From contig JACJYZ010000004.1 of NCBI GenBank assembly GCA_020635855.1, positions 248,001 to 312,000 on the forward strand: DNA of 64,000 nt. The letters are read 5' to 3'. The notes below the pieces were generated by a model that was not told where the DNA came from, ran no database searches, and saw only the letters and a program-made list of their open reading frames with translations. Source of the DNA: Flavobacteriales bacterium. Its GTDB lineage: Bacteria > Bacteroidota > Bacteroidia > JACJYZ01. A program made the translations under genes and the position numbers. Shown one piece after another: positions 1-9,468 of this stretch (positions within the stretch are counted from its first letter, which is position 1; every line of letters starts with the position of its first letter).

Positions 1-2
1 CC

Positions 3-65
3 GTTGCCCTGGATATGCAGGAAGTGACGGAGCAACAATTGGTGGATTTCCTGGGGGGATTGTAG
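3..65 (+). CDS. C-terminal fragment of an unidentified protein
   Basis: An open frame enters from the left edge and ends at the TAG at 63-65. It gives about 20 residues (VALDMQEVTEQQLVDFLGGL) that read like an ordinary amphipathic protein C-terminus. The G+C is like that of the core genes and unlike the AT-rich gene that follows. Nothing can be said about function, and the frame could be chance because only 60 bases are visible. Confidence 0.3.
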   Translation, partial: VALDMQEVTEQQLVDFLGGL

Positions 66-260
66 CGATTTGAGAACTGTTCAAACTGTTTTAAGTTCAC
101 AAATACAGCAATGCATATTGAATGTGATGCTGATGTGTACATTTCTTGCCTGATAGGTAAGGATTGAAAAAGATACTTCTGGTTAAACACTCCTTTATGG
201 TACATTTTAGCATTTTTAGTGCATTATGTATCTATCAAACGGATGCAAAAATATTTTTAA

Positions 261-2174
261 ATGAATGCAAAAGACTTATTTGACCAACTAAATGCAACGG
301 ATGAAGTAACGGAAATAGAAGCTAAGCCAAGCAGAGCTATTACGTCGTCTGTTATGGAAACTGTATGTGCTTTTGCAAATGAACCAGGGCTTGGAGGAGG
401 GTATATTTTGATTGGTGCAAGGAAGGATCCATCTAGCCTATTTCCCCAATATATCATTGACCCCATTCTGGATCCTGACAAGATTCAATCGGATTTTGCA
501 ACTCAATGTGCTAGTTCATTCAATATACCAATAAGGTCAGAGATTAGAATTGAAAAAGTGAATGATAAAACCGTTGCGGTAATAAAAGTCCCTGAGCTTC
601 CTAAAGAACAAAAACCTTTGTATTTCAAATCCAAAGGGCTTCCTGAAGGCGCATACAGGCGTATAGGCCCAACAGACCATCGATGTACAGAGGATGATTT
701 GCCTATTTTTTATTCCGATCAAAAAACCTTTGATCAATCACCTCTAGATTATACAAGCATCGCTGATATTGATGAAGTTGCTTTAAAACGTTATCGAGAC
801 CTTCGCACAAATATTAATCCAGCTGCTGAAGAACTGACTTATAGTGATTCTGAATTACTTCAGTCACTTGGTGGGATAGCTATTGATGGGTCTCAACGCA
901 TCACAGTGTCAGGAATGTTGCTGTTTGGAAAACTAACAAGTTTGCGGAGAGTATTTCCTATGATGCGAGTGGATTATATAAGGATTCCTGGTAATGAATG
1001 GATTGCAAATCCTGATGAAAGATTTACAACTGTTGATATGAGAGGGCCCCTGCTAACCCTTGTTTTTCGGATTGTGGATGCAATCTATTCAGATCTTCCA
1101 AAGGGATTCCGACTAGAGGATAAAGATATTCAAGCTGACACGATTGGTATGCCGGTAAAGGCGCTGAGAGAGGCTGTAACAAATGCTCTAATGCACCGCT
1201 CGTACCGTGTCAATTCTCCTATTCAAGTAATCCGTTACGATAACAGGCTTGAAATTGTTAACCCAGGATTCTCCTTGAAATCTGAAGAACAATTAGGTTC
1301 ACCTGGATCTGAAACGCGCAACCCATATATTGCTGCTGTTTTTCATGAAACAAACCTTGCAGAAACAAAAGGTTCTGGAATTAAGGCAATGAGAAAGTTG
1401 TTATCTGGTGCCCATCTTGCGCCACCAACTTTTGAATCTGACAGAGTTCATAACAAATTTACTGCTCGTCTTCTATTGCATCATTTTCTTTCCAAATCTG
1501 ATTTAGATTGGTTAGCTAATTATGGTGACGTTGACCTTAATGATAAGCAAAAACAGGCATTAATATTTGTTAGGGAGGTTGGAGCAATTGACAATAACAC
1601 ATACCGGCAGTTGTCAGATATAGATACTCTCAAGGCAAGCACAGAACTACGCTATCTCAGGGATAACAATTTGTTAAAACAATTAGGAAAAGGCAGGGGA
1701 ACATACTATGTAGCAGGTGATAGGCTGGATATAGAATCCAGTGGTTCCGGTTCGGCATCTGTTGAAATAGCTGCTCCAGGAAGTATGGATATGAATGCTG
1801 AATCTAGTAACACAGAAGATAGCACGGTAAACACAGAAGGTTTAACAGCTGATAATCATTCAAATAGGACAAACACAGAAGCTAATACTATTAACACAGA
1901 GGGTGAAACATTGTGGAATGAACTCACACCAACATTACAAACTCAATTGAATTCGCTAAAGAAAAGAGAAAATAATGCAGAAAAGATTAAGAATATCATC
2001 GTTGAACTATGCAGTCTAAGAGAGTATAGATTATCTGAGTTAGCTCTACTAATAGGTAAAGATGAAAATTGGATAAGCAGAACATACATTAAACCACTAA
2101 TCCAAGACGGTAGACTTTCTTATACCATTCAAGAAATGATTAGTCATCCCAAACAGGCTTACAAAGCAAAATAA
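261..2174 (+). CDS. AlbA_2 (Schlafen-like) / GHKL ATP-binding transcriptional regulator-like protein
   Basis: 637 residues. Residues 1-130 look like an AlbA_2 (divergent AAA_4/Schlafen-type) nucleic-acid-binding domain: an early acidic EIEAKPS stretch, then GGGYILIGARKD. Residues about 290-400 carry a HATPase_c_4-like module with an N-box (EAVTNALMHR), the LEIVNPG strand and a KGSGI loop. The C-terminus looks like one or two winged-helix segments. Between them, at about residues 516-547, is a low-complexity linker with four copies of Asn-Thr-Glu. The family is usually annotated as a putative transcriptional regulator or RecG-related ATP-binding protein, and some members lie in defence islands. 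The gene is AT-rich compared with its neighbours, which suggests transfer. It is monocistronic, and its ATG directly follows an in-frame TAA. The DNA target is unknown. Confidence 0.8.
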   Translation: MNAKDLFDQLNATDEVTEIEAKPSRAITSSVMETVCAFANEPGLGGGYILIGARKDPSSLFPQYIIDPILDPDKIQSDFATQCASSFNIPIRSEIRIEKVNDKTVAVIKVPELPKEQKPLYFKSKGLPEGAYRRIGPTDHRCTEDDLPIFYSDQKTFDQSPLDYTSIADIDEVALKRYRDLRTNINPAAEELTYSDSELLQSLGGIAIDGSQRITVSGMLLFGKLTSLRRVFPMMRVDYIRIPGNEWIANPDERFTTVDMRGPLLTLVFRIVDAIYSDLPKGFRLEDKDIQADTIGMPVKALREAVTNALMHRSYRVNSPIQVIRYDNRLEIVNPGFSLKSEEQLGSPGSETRNPYIAAVFHETNLAETKGSGIKAMRKLLSGAHLAPPTFESDRVHNKFTARLLLHHFLSKSDLDWLANYGDVDLNDKQKQALIFVREVGAIDNNTYRQLSDIDTLKASTELRYLRDNNLLKQLGKGRGTYYVAGDRLDIESSGSGSASVEIAAPGSMDMNAESSNTEDSTVNTEGLTADNHSNRTNTEANTINTEGETLWNELTPTLQTQLNSLKKRENNAEKIKNIIVELCSLREYRLSELALLIGKDENWISRTYIKPLIQDGRLSYTIQEMISHPKQAYKAK

Positions 2175-2237
2175 TTAAGGACTTCCAGAACCAAATAGCG
2201 TTAACAACAAGGAAATACCTTATTTGTGAAACCCAGC

Positions 2238-3245
2238 CTAATCCTTGATGAACCTGGCCATCTTGCCTCCACGTCCTACGGCCCATCCACCGTCGTCGGT
2301 CAGGGTACAAGCGTAGTAACCATCGGTACCCAACGAATCCCAGATAACGCCACCGTCGGTTGAATAATCCGAACCTGTTCTTCCTACTGCCACCAGCATG
2401 CCGTTGTGGTATGCCACGCAGGAACGATACCCGCGAGGTGGCCGCTTACCTTCCCGCCAACCTTGTCCGCCATCATCGGTGATGGCGCAGACGCCTTTGG
2501 TGTTGGTGGAGTCGGTATAGCTTCCCCCTACCACAACTCCTTCCATGTCATTCCGGAAGGCCATGGAAAAAATGCCGGCCGCCTCTCCGCTTTGCATATG
2601 GGGAATCTCAAAAACCTTCCATTCGTTCTGATCTGCGGACCACCTGAACACGCGTGCATGTTCACCTCCTCCGGTTCCGATGTACACGGTGTTCTTCATC
2701 GCCACAATACCTGTTCCGCTGGCCGCGAAACCGGCCTCGCCCTTCAGTGGTTTGGGAATAGTGGTTGCGTCCATGGCCTTCCAGGTTTGTCCACCATCCG
2801 TGGTGCGGAGCACAAACATGTAATGATTCATGGGATCTCCGAATGCATAGCCGGTATCGGAACCATTGAATGCCATGCCATCCAGAAATACAGATGGGTC
2901 GGTGTTTTCGTATACTTTCTCCCAGGATGCACCCCCGTTCTCCGTCAGGAAAATCATACCCGGACTGCCGGCGGTCATCACCAGGGCGCGGTTGGCATCG
3001 AATGCCTGGATATCCCGAAGGTCAAGGCCTTTGGCTGCAGCAATGGTATCTACCCGCCACGTTCTGCCGTCATCCGCACTCTGGATCCAGGTGGCGTTGG
3101 TACCGCTTGCCCAGATCACACCGGGAGCCGGGGTTGAAAGTCCGCGGAGACTGGCATCGGTCACAGGTGACACGGGAAGCCATGCAGGTTGTGCAAGACC
3201 GGTAAGGGTCGATAGGAAAAGGCCGATGAGGAAAAAGATCCTCAT
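2238..3245 (-). CDS. YCF48/BNR-repeat beta-propeller protein, exported
   Basis: 335 residues with a signal peptide (MRIFFLIGLFLSTLTGLAQ). It has repeated BNR-type blades of the form S-x-D-x-G-x-x-W (SADDGRTW, TENGGASW, TTDGGQTW, TDDGGQGW, STDGGVIW), as in the YCF48/HCF136 photosystem-assembly-factor-like family. In Bacteroidota these proteins are often labelled oxidoreductase without evidence; no redox motif is visible here. It starts 4 bp after the odhB stop, so it is probably co-transcribed as the last gene of the 2-oxoglutarate dehydrogenase operon, although an exported propeller has no obvious role in that complex. No T9SS sorting domain is seen at the C-terminus. Confidence 0.8.
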   Translation of the reverse strand: MRIFFLIGLFLSTLTGLAQPAWLPVSPVTDASLRGLSTPAPGVIWASGTNATWIQSADDGRTWRVDTIAAAKGLDLRDIQAFDANRALVMTAGSPGMIFLTENGGASWEKVYENTDPSVFLDGMAFNGSDTGYAFGDPMNHYMFVLRTTDGGQTWKAMDATTIPKPLKGEAGFAASGTGIVAMKNTVYIGTGGGEHARVFRWSADQNEWKVFEIPHMQSGEAAGIFSMAFRNDMEGVVVGGSYTDSTNTKGVCAITDDGGQGWREGKRPPRGYRSCVAYHNGMLVAVGRTGSDYSTDGGVIWDSLGTDGYYACTLTDDGGWAVGRGGKMARFIKD

Positions 3246-3249
3246 GCCA

Positions 3250-4509
3250 TTACAAGTTCAGCAAAAGCTCATCGGCATCTTTGCCACCGGTGAGCATGCG
3301 GATGGGATCTTCCAGCATTTGTTTCACATTCACCAGGAACCCAACGGAGTCTTTGCCGTCGATGATGCGGTGGTCATAGGAAAGTGCCACATACATGATC
3401 GGGCGGATTTCCACCTGGCCGTTCACAGCCACGGGGCGCTCCACAATGTTGTGCATACCCAGGATGCCGCTCTGGGGCGGGTTGATGATGGGTGTAGACA
3501 ACATTGAACCGAACACGCCACCGTTGGTGATGGTGAAGGTACCGCCGGTCATTTCGTCGATGGTGATCTTTCCGTCGCGCGCCTTAACGGCCAGGATGCC
3601 GATGTTGCGCTCAATGTCAGCCAGCGACATTTGTTCGGCATTGCGCAGCACGGGAACCATGAGTCCCTTGGGTGTACTCACGGCGATACCCACATCCGCA
3701 TAGCGGTGGTGAACGATTTCTTCGCCATCGATCATGGCGTTCACGTTCGGATAATTTTTCAATGCCTCGGTCACCGCTTTGGTGAAGAACGACATAAAGC
3801 CGAGTTTCACACCGTGCGTTTTCTCGAAGGCATCTTTGTATTTTTTGCGCAAGCTCATGAGGCGACTCATGTCTACTTCATTGAAGGTAGTGAGCATGGC
3901 CGTTTCGTTCTTCACGGCTACCAGTCGCTGTGAAAGCTTTCTACGCAGGCTCGACAGTTTCTGACGTTCGATCTCTCTACCTCCCCAACCGGGTGCGGCT
4001 GCACCGGTGCCATTTGCCAGGGCGCTGAGCACATCTCCCTTGGTCACCCTGCCGTTCTTTCCTGTGCCTTGCACGGACCCTGAAGACATGCCGTTTTCAT
4101 CCATCATCTTCTTGGCGGCCACAGACGGAAGACCGGTGGCGTAGTTGGAAGATGATTGTACCGGAGCTGCTTCGGACTTGGCGGGTTCTGCTGTTTTGGC
4201 TGCAGCAGCGGTTTCTTGTTTCGCCTCCTCTTTCTTAGGTTCAGCTTTTGCTTTCTGGCCCTCCGGTGCTTTGGCTGAAGTATCAATGGTGCAAACCTTG
4301 TCGCCGACTTTCACGGTACTGCCTGCTTCCACCAGGATCTTAACCTTTCCGGCTGCTTCTGCATTCAACTCGAGGGTGGCTTTATCGGAATCGATCTCGG
4401 CCAGCACCTGGTCTTTTTCCACATAGTCGCCGTCCGCCACCAGCCAATTGGCAATTTCAACTTCGGTGATGGATTCACCGGGACTGGGGATGGTCATTTC
4501 AAGGGCCAT
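3250..4509 (-). CDS. odhB: 2-oxoglutarate dehydrogenase E2, dihydrolipoyl succinyltransferase
   Basis: 419 residues; the E2 core of the 2-oxoglutarate dehydrogenase complex, which transfers the succinyl group from lipoamide to CoA. The N-terminal lipoyl domain (1-75) has the swinging-arm lysine in EIDSDKATLEL (K43). An Ala/Glu/Lys/Pro-rich linker (about 78-118) follows, then a peripheral E1/E3-binding domain (about 125-165), then the catalytic acetyltransferase domain with the SYDHRIIDG signature (His about 380). Length and layout are typical. It lies 33 bp downstream of sucA on the same strand, which identifies the substrate as 2-oxoglutarate and not pyruvate. No E3 gene is present in the window. 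Confidence 0.95.
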   Translation of the reverse strand: MALEMTIPSPGESITEVEIANWLVADGDYVEKDQVLAEIDSDKATLELNAEAAGKVKILVEAGSTVKVGDKVCTIDTSAKAPEGQKAKAEPKKEEAKQETAAAAKTAEPAKSEAAPVQSSSNYATGLPSVAAKKMMDENGMSSGSVQGTGKNGRVTKGDVLSALANGTGAAAPGWGGREIERQKLSSLRRKLSQRLVAVKNETAMLTTFNEVDMSRLMSLRKKYKDAFEKTHGVKLGFMSFFTKAVTEALKNYPNVNAMIDGEEIVHHRYADVGIAVSTPKGLMVPVLRNAEQMSLADIERNIGILAVKARDGKITIDEMTGGTFTITNGGVFGSMLSTPIINPPQSGILGMHNIVERPVAVNGQVEIRPIMYVALSYDHRIIDGKDSVGFLVNVKQMLEDPIRMLTGGKDADELLLNL

Positions 4510-4542
4510 AACTTGAGGGGTTTTATAACATGCTGACGTGGA

Positions 4543-7290
4543 TTATTCCACGCCCATTTCTAATCCTTTTTTGTGCTTGGCAAACACCTGGTCTATGATG
4601 GCCTGGTGTCGTTTCTCAAACTTCTTGTAAGATCCGGTTGCGGGCGCTCCGCTGGCCGGCTGGCTGATGCACTGGATCGGCTTTTTGAACATGCGGATCA
4701 TGAACGGCCATGCGCCCATGTTCTCCGGTTCTTCCTGCGCCCATACATAGGAAGTGGCCTTCTTGTATTTCTCCATCAGCGCATTCACCTGTTTCTCAGG
4801 GTAAGGATACATCTGTTCGATGCGAATGATCGCCACATCCTTTACACCCAGTTTTTCTTTTTGTTCGGAAAGATCATAATAGAACTTGCCTTGGCAGAAC
4901 ACCAGCTTCTTCACCACATCTTCGTCGGTTTTCGCGTCATCGATCACCTCCTGGAAACCGCCCTTTGCCAGTTCATCCATGGTGGAAACACAGCTCGGGT
5001 AACGCAACAGTTTTTTCGGGGTAAAGATGACCAGCGGTTTTCTGAACTCACGGTGCAACTGACGTCGCAATGCGTGGAAGAAATTGGCAGGTGTGGTACA
5101 GTTCACCACCTGCATGTTGTTTTCCGCGCACAGCGACAGGAAACGTTCAAGGCGTGCGCTGGAGTGTTCGGCACCCATGCCTTCATATCCGTGCGGCAGG
5201 TAAAGCACCAGTCCGTTGTGCTTCTTCCACTTGTCTTCCGCACTGCTCAGGAACTGGTCGATAATGATCTGTGCACCATTGAAGAAGTCGCCGAACTGAG
5301 CTTCCCACACGGTGAGCACATTGGGTGATGCGAGTGCATATCCGTATTCAAATCCCAGCACACCGTATTCCGAGAGCAGGGAATTGTAAATCATGAAGCG
5401 GGCCTGCTTGGGGTCGAGGTTGGCCAGAGGCACATATTGTTCTTCCGAATCTTCCACCCTCACCACAGCGTGGCGGTGGGAGAAAGTTCCGCGTTCCACA
5501 TCCTGTCCGCTGATACGCACCGGATATCCTTCCATGAGCAAACTGCCGTATGCCAGCAGTTCGCACATGCCCCAATCGAGCTTGTTGTTATCGATCATTT
5601 CCCTGCGATCGGCCATGATGCGCTCGATCTTCTTGAAGAACTTCGTGTTCTTGGGCAGGTGGTTGATCTTATCTGCGATTTTTTTCAGTTGTGTCTTCTT
5701 GACTGCAGTCACCGGTGACTGATCAAAATCCTCCGGACTTGCCGGACGGATACCCTTCCAGTCGCCTTCGAGGAAACTCAGGCGGTTGCCGCTGGAGGAA
5801 TGCTTGACTTCATTGAGTTTTTCTTCGAGGGTCGCCTTGAATTCATCCTGCATCTTTTCAGCGATCCGGGTGTCCTCGATCGCTTTGGACGACATCAGTT
5901 TATCGATGTAGATCTTCCGGGGATCCGGGTGATTGGCGATGGCTTTGTACAGCAAAGGTTGGGTAAACCTGGGTTCGTCGCCTTCGTTGTGGCCGTGTTT
6001 GCGGTAGCAAAGCAGGTCGATGAACACATCTCCGTGAAAGGTCTGGCGGTATTCCATGGCCAGGTTGATGGTGTATACCAGTGACTCCACATCATCACCG
6101 TTCACGTGGAAAACCGGACACAGGGTCACCTTACCCACGTCGGTGCAGTAGGTACTGGAGCGTGCATCAATGTAGTTGGTGGTGAATCCCACCTGGTTGT
6201 TGATGACGATGTGGATGGTTCCACCCGTTCGGTAGCCGCTGAGTTGCGCCATCTGCACCACTTCATATACGATGCCCTGACCTGCGATGGATGCATCTCC
6301 GTGAATGAGGATGGGGGCAATGCGGTTCTCATCGTTGCCGAAACGCCTGTCGAGCTTGGCACGTGCAATACCCTGCACCACCGGGTCAACCGCCTCGAGG
6401 TGGCTGGGGTTCGGAGACAGGGTCAGGTGAATTTTTTTACCACTGCGGGAGACCACGTCACCGGAGTAACCCATGTGGTACTTCACGTCGCCGTCAAAGA
6501 GGCTGTCGTCATCGAATTCTTTTCCTTCAAACTCGTTGAAGATCTCGCTGTAGGTTTTACCCATTACGTTGGCGAGTACGTTCAGGCGACCGCGGTGGGC
6601 CATGCCGATTACATAGTATTCGATGCCCAGTTCGGCGCCTTTCTCGATCACCGAATCCAGGGCGGGGATCAGGGTCTCGGCGCCTTCCAGTGAAAACCTC
6701 TTCTGTCCTACATACTTGGTGTGAAGGAAGTTTTCGAAGACCACCGCTTCGTTGAGTTTCTTGAGGATGTGGGTTTTTTCTTCGGCCGAAAGGTTGGGGG
6801 TATTCCGCACCGATTCCATCTTTTCCCTCAGCCAGGTGGCCACTTCGGGTTTGCGGATGTAGGCAAACTCCACACCGATGGACTGGCAATAGGTTTGTTT
6901 GAGGTGCGCAATGATGTCATTCAGCGTGGCGGGCCCGATGCCGATCTCGCTGCCTGCCTGGAAAACCGTATCCAGATCGGATGCTTCCAATCCGAAGTTC
7001 TCGATATCAAGGGTAGGCGAATACTTCCGTCGTTCGCGCACCGGATTGGTTTTGGTGAACAGGTGCCCGCGCTGACGGTAGCCGTTGATCAGGTTGATCA
7101 CACGGAATTCCTTGTCCATGATTTCCGGGACGGCTTGTCCCGTGCCTTCGAAAGACGCTTTGGAGAATTCGAATCCCTCAAAGAATTTCCTCCATCCGAA
7201 ATCAACCGATTCAGGGTCTTTTCGGTACTGCTGATACAGGGCATCCAGTGCCGCTGCATCCGCATTTCCCAGGTAGGTGCTTTTATCCAT
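4543..7290 (-). CDS. sucA: 2-oxoglutarate dehydrogenase E1 component
   Basis: 915 residues, normal for the single-chain E1o family. It performs the thiamine-diphosphate-dependent decarboxylation of 2-oxoglutarate and reductive succinylation of E2. Visible signatures: the N-terminal peripheral segment (LDALYQQYRKDPESVD), GMAHRGRLNVLAN in the TPP-binding core, GDASIAGQGIVYE, VINNQVGFTT, and a C-terminal transketolase-like pyrimidine domain (SGQDVERGTFSHRHAV). First gene of a sucA-odhB-YCF48 operon. A CAAAGTTA element on the plus strand at 7323-7330 (TAACTTTG on the gene strand) is a plausible -7 box. Confidence 0.96.
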   Translation of the reverse strand: MDKSTYLGNADAAALDALYQQYRKDPESVDFGWRKFFEGFEFSKASFEGTGQAVPEIMDKEFRVINLINGYRQRGHLFTKTNPVRERRKYSPTLDIENFGLEASDLDTVFQAGSEIGIGPATLNDIIAHLKQTYCQSIGVEFAYIRKPEVATWLREKMESVRNTPNLSAEEKTHILKKLNEAVVFENFLHTKYVGQKRFSLEGAETLIPALDSVIEKGAELGIEYYVIGMAHRGRLNVLANVMGKTYSEIFNEFEGKEFDDDSLFDGDVKYHMGYSGDVVSRSGKKIHLTLSPNPSHLEAVDPVVQGIARAKLDRRFGNDENRIAPILIHGDASIAGQGIVYEVVQMAQLSGYRTGGTIHIVINNQVGFTTNYIDARSSTYCTDVGKVTLCPVFHVNGDDVESLVYTINLAMEYRQTFHGDVFIDLLCYRKHGHNEGDEPRFTQPLLYKAIANHPDPRKIYIDKLMSSKAIEDTRIAEKMQDEFKATLEEKLNEVKHSSSGNRLSFLEGDWKGIRPASPEDFDQSPVTAVKKTQLKKIADKINHLPKNTKFFKKIERIMADRREMIDNNKLDWGMCELLAYGSLLMEGYPVRISGQDVERGTFSHRHAVVRVEDSEEQYVPLANLDPKQARFMIYNSLLSEYGVLGFEYGYALASPNVLTVWEAQFGDFFNGAQIIIDQFLSSAEDKWKKHNGLVLYLPHGYEGMGAEHSSARLERFLSLCAENNMQVVNCTTPANFFHALRRQLHREFRKPLVIFTPKKLLRYPSCVSTMDELAKGGFQEVIDDAKTDEDVVKKLVFCQGKFYYDLSEQKEKLGVKDVAIIRIEQMYPYPEKQVNALMEKYKKATSYVWAQEEPENMGAWPFMIRMFKKPIQCISQPASGAPATGSYKKFEKRHQAIIDQVFAKHKKGLEMGVE

Positions 7291-7322
7291 CTAAACCTCG
7301 CATTTGCCGATCGTGAATCTTA

Positions 7323-7330
7323 CAAAGTTA
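7323..7330 (-). promoter_or_regulatory. Candidate -7 element (TAACTTTG) for sucA
   Basis: TAnnTTTG is the Bacteroidota housekeeping -7 consensus. It lies 33 bp before the sucA ATG. No clear TTTG -33 box is found at the right distance, so support rests on one element. Confidence 0.4.
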
Positions 7331-7392
7331 AGAGTATTCCGATTAGATAATAATACGGAACCCCATAGACCAGCCAGACATATGAAAATTCG

Positions 7393-7758
7393 TTATTTTT
7401 TGAAATGATGCCTGAACCATACTTTCTGCAATTCTCTTCCTAATATAAGTTGCGTAATGAGCGCTTCGGTGGATTGTTCCGGGAACATCGCCATGGCACG
7501 GTGCAGACGCTGTTCGGGTACATCCACCCTGTAAAGAAATGCAAACAGGCTGTTGCGGTCGGATCGCAACCACTTCGCGATCACTTCTTCCACACGCTGC
7601 TTGTTGGCTTTATACCCGTTTTGCAGATCAAGGTCGATATGAATATCCTCCCCGAACAAACCCAGGTCCTTTTCAAGCTGCAACATCACTTCCCGGAACC
7701 ATTCCGGTTTTGACAGGGTTTGTACGACTTCCAGGCCGAAGGGGTTATCAAAGTCCAT
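7393..7758 (-). CDS. Conserved hypothetical protein of 121 residues
   Basis: A soluble, mixed-charge protein (starts MDFDNPFGLEVVQTLSKP) with no signal peptide or membrane segment. It has a basic, aromatic C-terminus (VWFRHHFKK). It starts 4 bp after the nadE stop and is probably translated from the same mRNA. I recognise no named domain. The tight linkage to nadE and ordinary codon use argue for a real gene. Confidence 0.75.
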   Translation of the reverse strand: MDFDNPFGLEVVQTLSKPEWFREVMLQLEKDLGLFGEDIHIDLDLQNGYKANKQRVEEVIAKWLRSDRNSLFAFLYRVDVPEQRLHRAMAMFPEQSTEALITQLILGRELQKVWFRHHFKK

Positions 7759-7762
7759 GATT

Positions 7763-9409
7763 TCAGGAAAGATATTTGCCTTCGATGGGCATCCGCCTGC
7801 CCATTCCGAATGCCTTGGGAGACACCCTTAAAACCGGTGGTGACTGAAAACGTTTGTATTCATTGGTATTGACCAGCGACAAGGTGCGTCTGACAATACT
7901 TTCATCAAAACCCATGGCCAGGATCTCACGCGGGCCTTTTCTCAGTTCGATGTATTGATGGAGTATTTTGTCCAGCACATCGTATTCCGGCAGGCTGTCG
8001 CTGTCTTTCTGGCCGGGCCGCAATTCCGCCGATGGCGCCTTGGTGAGGATGTTGGCAGGAATCCGCTCACCGTCACGGTTCAGGTAACGGGCAAGTTCGT
8101 ACACATCTGTTTTATAGAGGTCGCCGATCACCGAAAGTCCGCCACACATATCTCCGTACAGTGTGCCGTATCCCACGGCGGCTTCACTTTTGTTGGATGT
8201 ATTGAGCAGCACCATCCCGAATTTATTGGCCAATGCCATCAGCACAAGTGCGCGCAACCGCGCCTGGATGTTTTCTTCCGCAACGTTGAACGGCAAGTCG
8301 CCGAATACCGGCTGCATGGTTTGCAAGGCTGTTTCGTACAGGGATGATATGGAGATATGATGCTGGTGGCAACCCAGGTTATGTACCAGCACTTCCGAAT
8401 CGGTAACAGAATGTTCCGAGCTGAAAGGAGACGGCATCATGACCGCTGTTACGTTCTCTTTGCCCAATGCATCAACGGCGAGCACCAGGGTAACCGCAGA
8501 ATCAATGCCTCCGGATAATCCAAGCACAGCTTTCGACAAACCCAGCTTGGTAAAATAATCCCTTATTCCGAGCACAAGTGCGTGATGGATCTGCGCCATG
8601 CGCGAGCCGTGATCGGTTCTCCCGCTTCCGCTGGCCTTTCCGCACACGACATCATTGACATCAAATACCCGGAGGTCTTCCTCGAAATAGGCCATTTCCT
8701 CCACCACATCCCCCTTGGGGTCAATCACCAGAGATCCCCCGTCGAAAATAAGTTCGGTTTGCGCACCCACCAGGTTCACATAAAACAGAGGCAGACCGTA
8801 CCGGGTCGCATTGGTACGCATGACCTCCCTTCTGTCCGCCGCGTGGTTGTATGAAAACGGGGAGGCGGAAATATTAATCATCACATCCGGTCTCTGCACC
8901 TGAAGTTCCTTCATCGGAGAAATGGTGTACAGCGGATCCGACTCATCCACGTCCCACAAGTCTTCACAAATGGTCAGCGCAATGCGGTGCCCTTTGAACT
9001 CCACCACATCGAAACGGCGGTTCGGTTCGAAATACCTGTATTCATCAAACACATCATAGTTCGGCAGCAGGCTTTTGTGACGAATGGCGTTCACCTTTCC
9101 ATCGGCAAGCAGGTAGGCCGAGTTGTGCAGGTTCTTACCCAGCGGATCGGGGTTGATGGACGGCCCGCCGATGATGGCGGCGATGTCGGTACACCCGGCC
9201 GCAATCTCATCCATGGTTTGGCGGCACTGAGTGATGAAGTCCTCGAATTCCAAAAAGTCCCTGGGAGGATATCCGCAAATGGCCAGTTCCGGAAAAACGA
9301 CCAGATCGGCTTGCTGCCGGCGCCCGGCCTGCAGGGCATTTTGTATGGCCCGGCGGTTGGCTTCAAAATCACCAACGCGACAATTGATCTGTGCTAAAGC
9401 GATGCGCAT
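7763..9409 (-). CDS. nadE: Glutamine-dependent NAD+ synthase
   Basis: 548 residues. The N-terminal nitrilase-type amidase domain (about 1-250) starts MRIALAQINCRVGDFEANRR and contains the catalytic-Glu, Lys (RHKSLLPNYDVFDE) and Cys (ALTICEDLWD) regions; it supplies ammonia from glutamine. The C-terminal NAD synthase domain (about 270-548) has the PP-loop LGLSGGIDSAVTLVLA and NTSNKSEAAVGYGTLYGDM. It amidates deamido-NAD to NAD+. The upstream terminator stem directly abuts a CAAAGGTA (TACCTTTG on the gene strand) -7 candidate at 9439-9446, giving a short leader. Confidence 0.95.
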   Translation of the reverse strand: MRIALAQINCRVGDFEANRRAIQNALQAGRRQQADLVVFPELAICGYPPRDFLEFEDFITQCRQTMDEIAAGCTDIAAIIGGPSINPDPLGKNLHNSAYLLADGKVNAIRHKSLLPNYDVFDEYRYFEPNRRFDVVEFKGHRIALTICEDLWDVDESDPLYTISPMKELQVQRPDVMINISASPFSYNHAADRREVMRTNATRYGLPLFYVNLVGAQTELIFDGGSLVIDPKGDVVEEMAYFEEDLRVFDVNDVVCGKASGSGRTDHGSRMAQIHHALVLGIRDYFTKLGLSKAVLGLSGGIDSAVTLVLAVDALGKENVTAVMMPSPFSSEHSVTDSEVLVHNLGCHQHHISISSLYETALQTMQPVFGDLPFNVAEENIQARLRALVLMALANKFGMVLLNTSNKSEAAVGYGTLYGDMCGGLSVIGDLYKTDVYELARYLNRDGERIPANILTKAPSAELRPGQKDSDSLPEYDVLDKILHQYIELRKGPREILAMGFDESIVRRTLSLVNTNEYKRFQSPPVLRVSPKAFGMGRRMPIEGKYLS

Positions 9410-9438
9410 AAAAAAACCCGCTTGTATGGAAGCGGGTT
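9410..9438 (-). terminator. Rho-independent terminator of the PorT-like gene
   Basis: A 9-bp perfect stem (AACCCGCTT / AAGCGGGTT) with a 6-nt loop. It is followed on the minus strand by a seven-T run (A's at 9410-9416). It lies 30 bp beyond the stop of the gene at 9469-10212 and immediately before the nadE ATG. Confidence 0.8.
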
Positions 9439-9446
9439 CAAAGGTA
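9439..9446 (-). promoter_or_regulatory. Candidate -7 element (TACCTTTG) for nadE
   Basis: It matches TAnnTTTG, ends 29 bp upstream of the nadE ATG and is flush with the stem of the preceding terminator. No good -33 box is visible. Confidence 0.4.
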
Positions 9447-9468
9447 AGAAAGATTGTGTGCCGGGATA

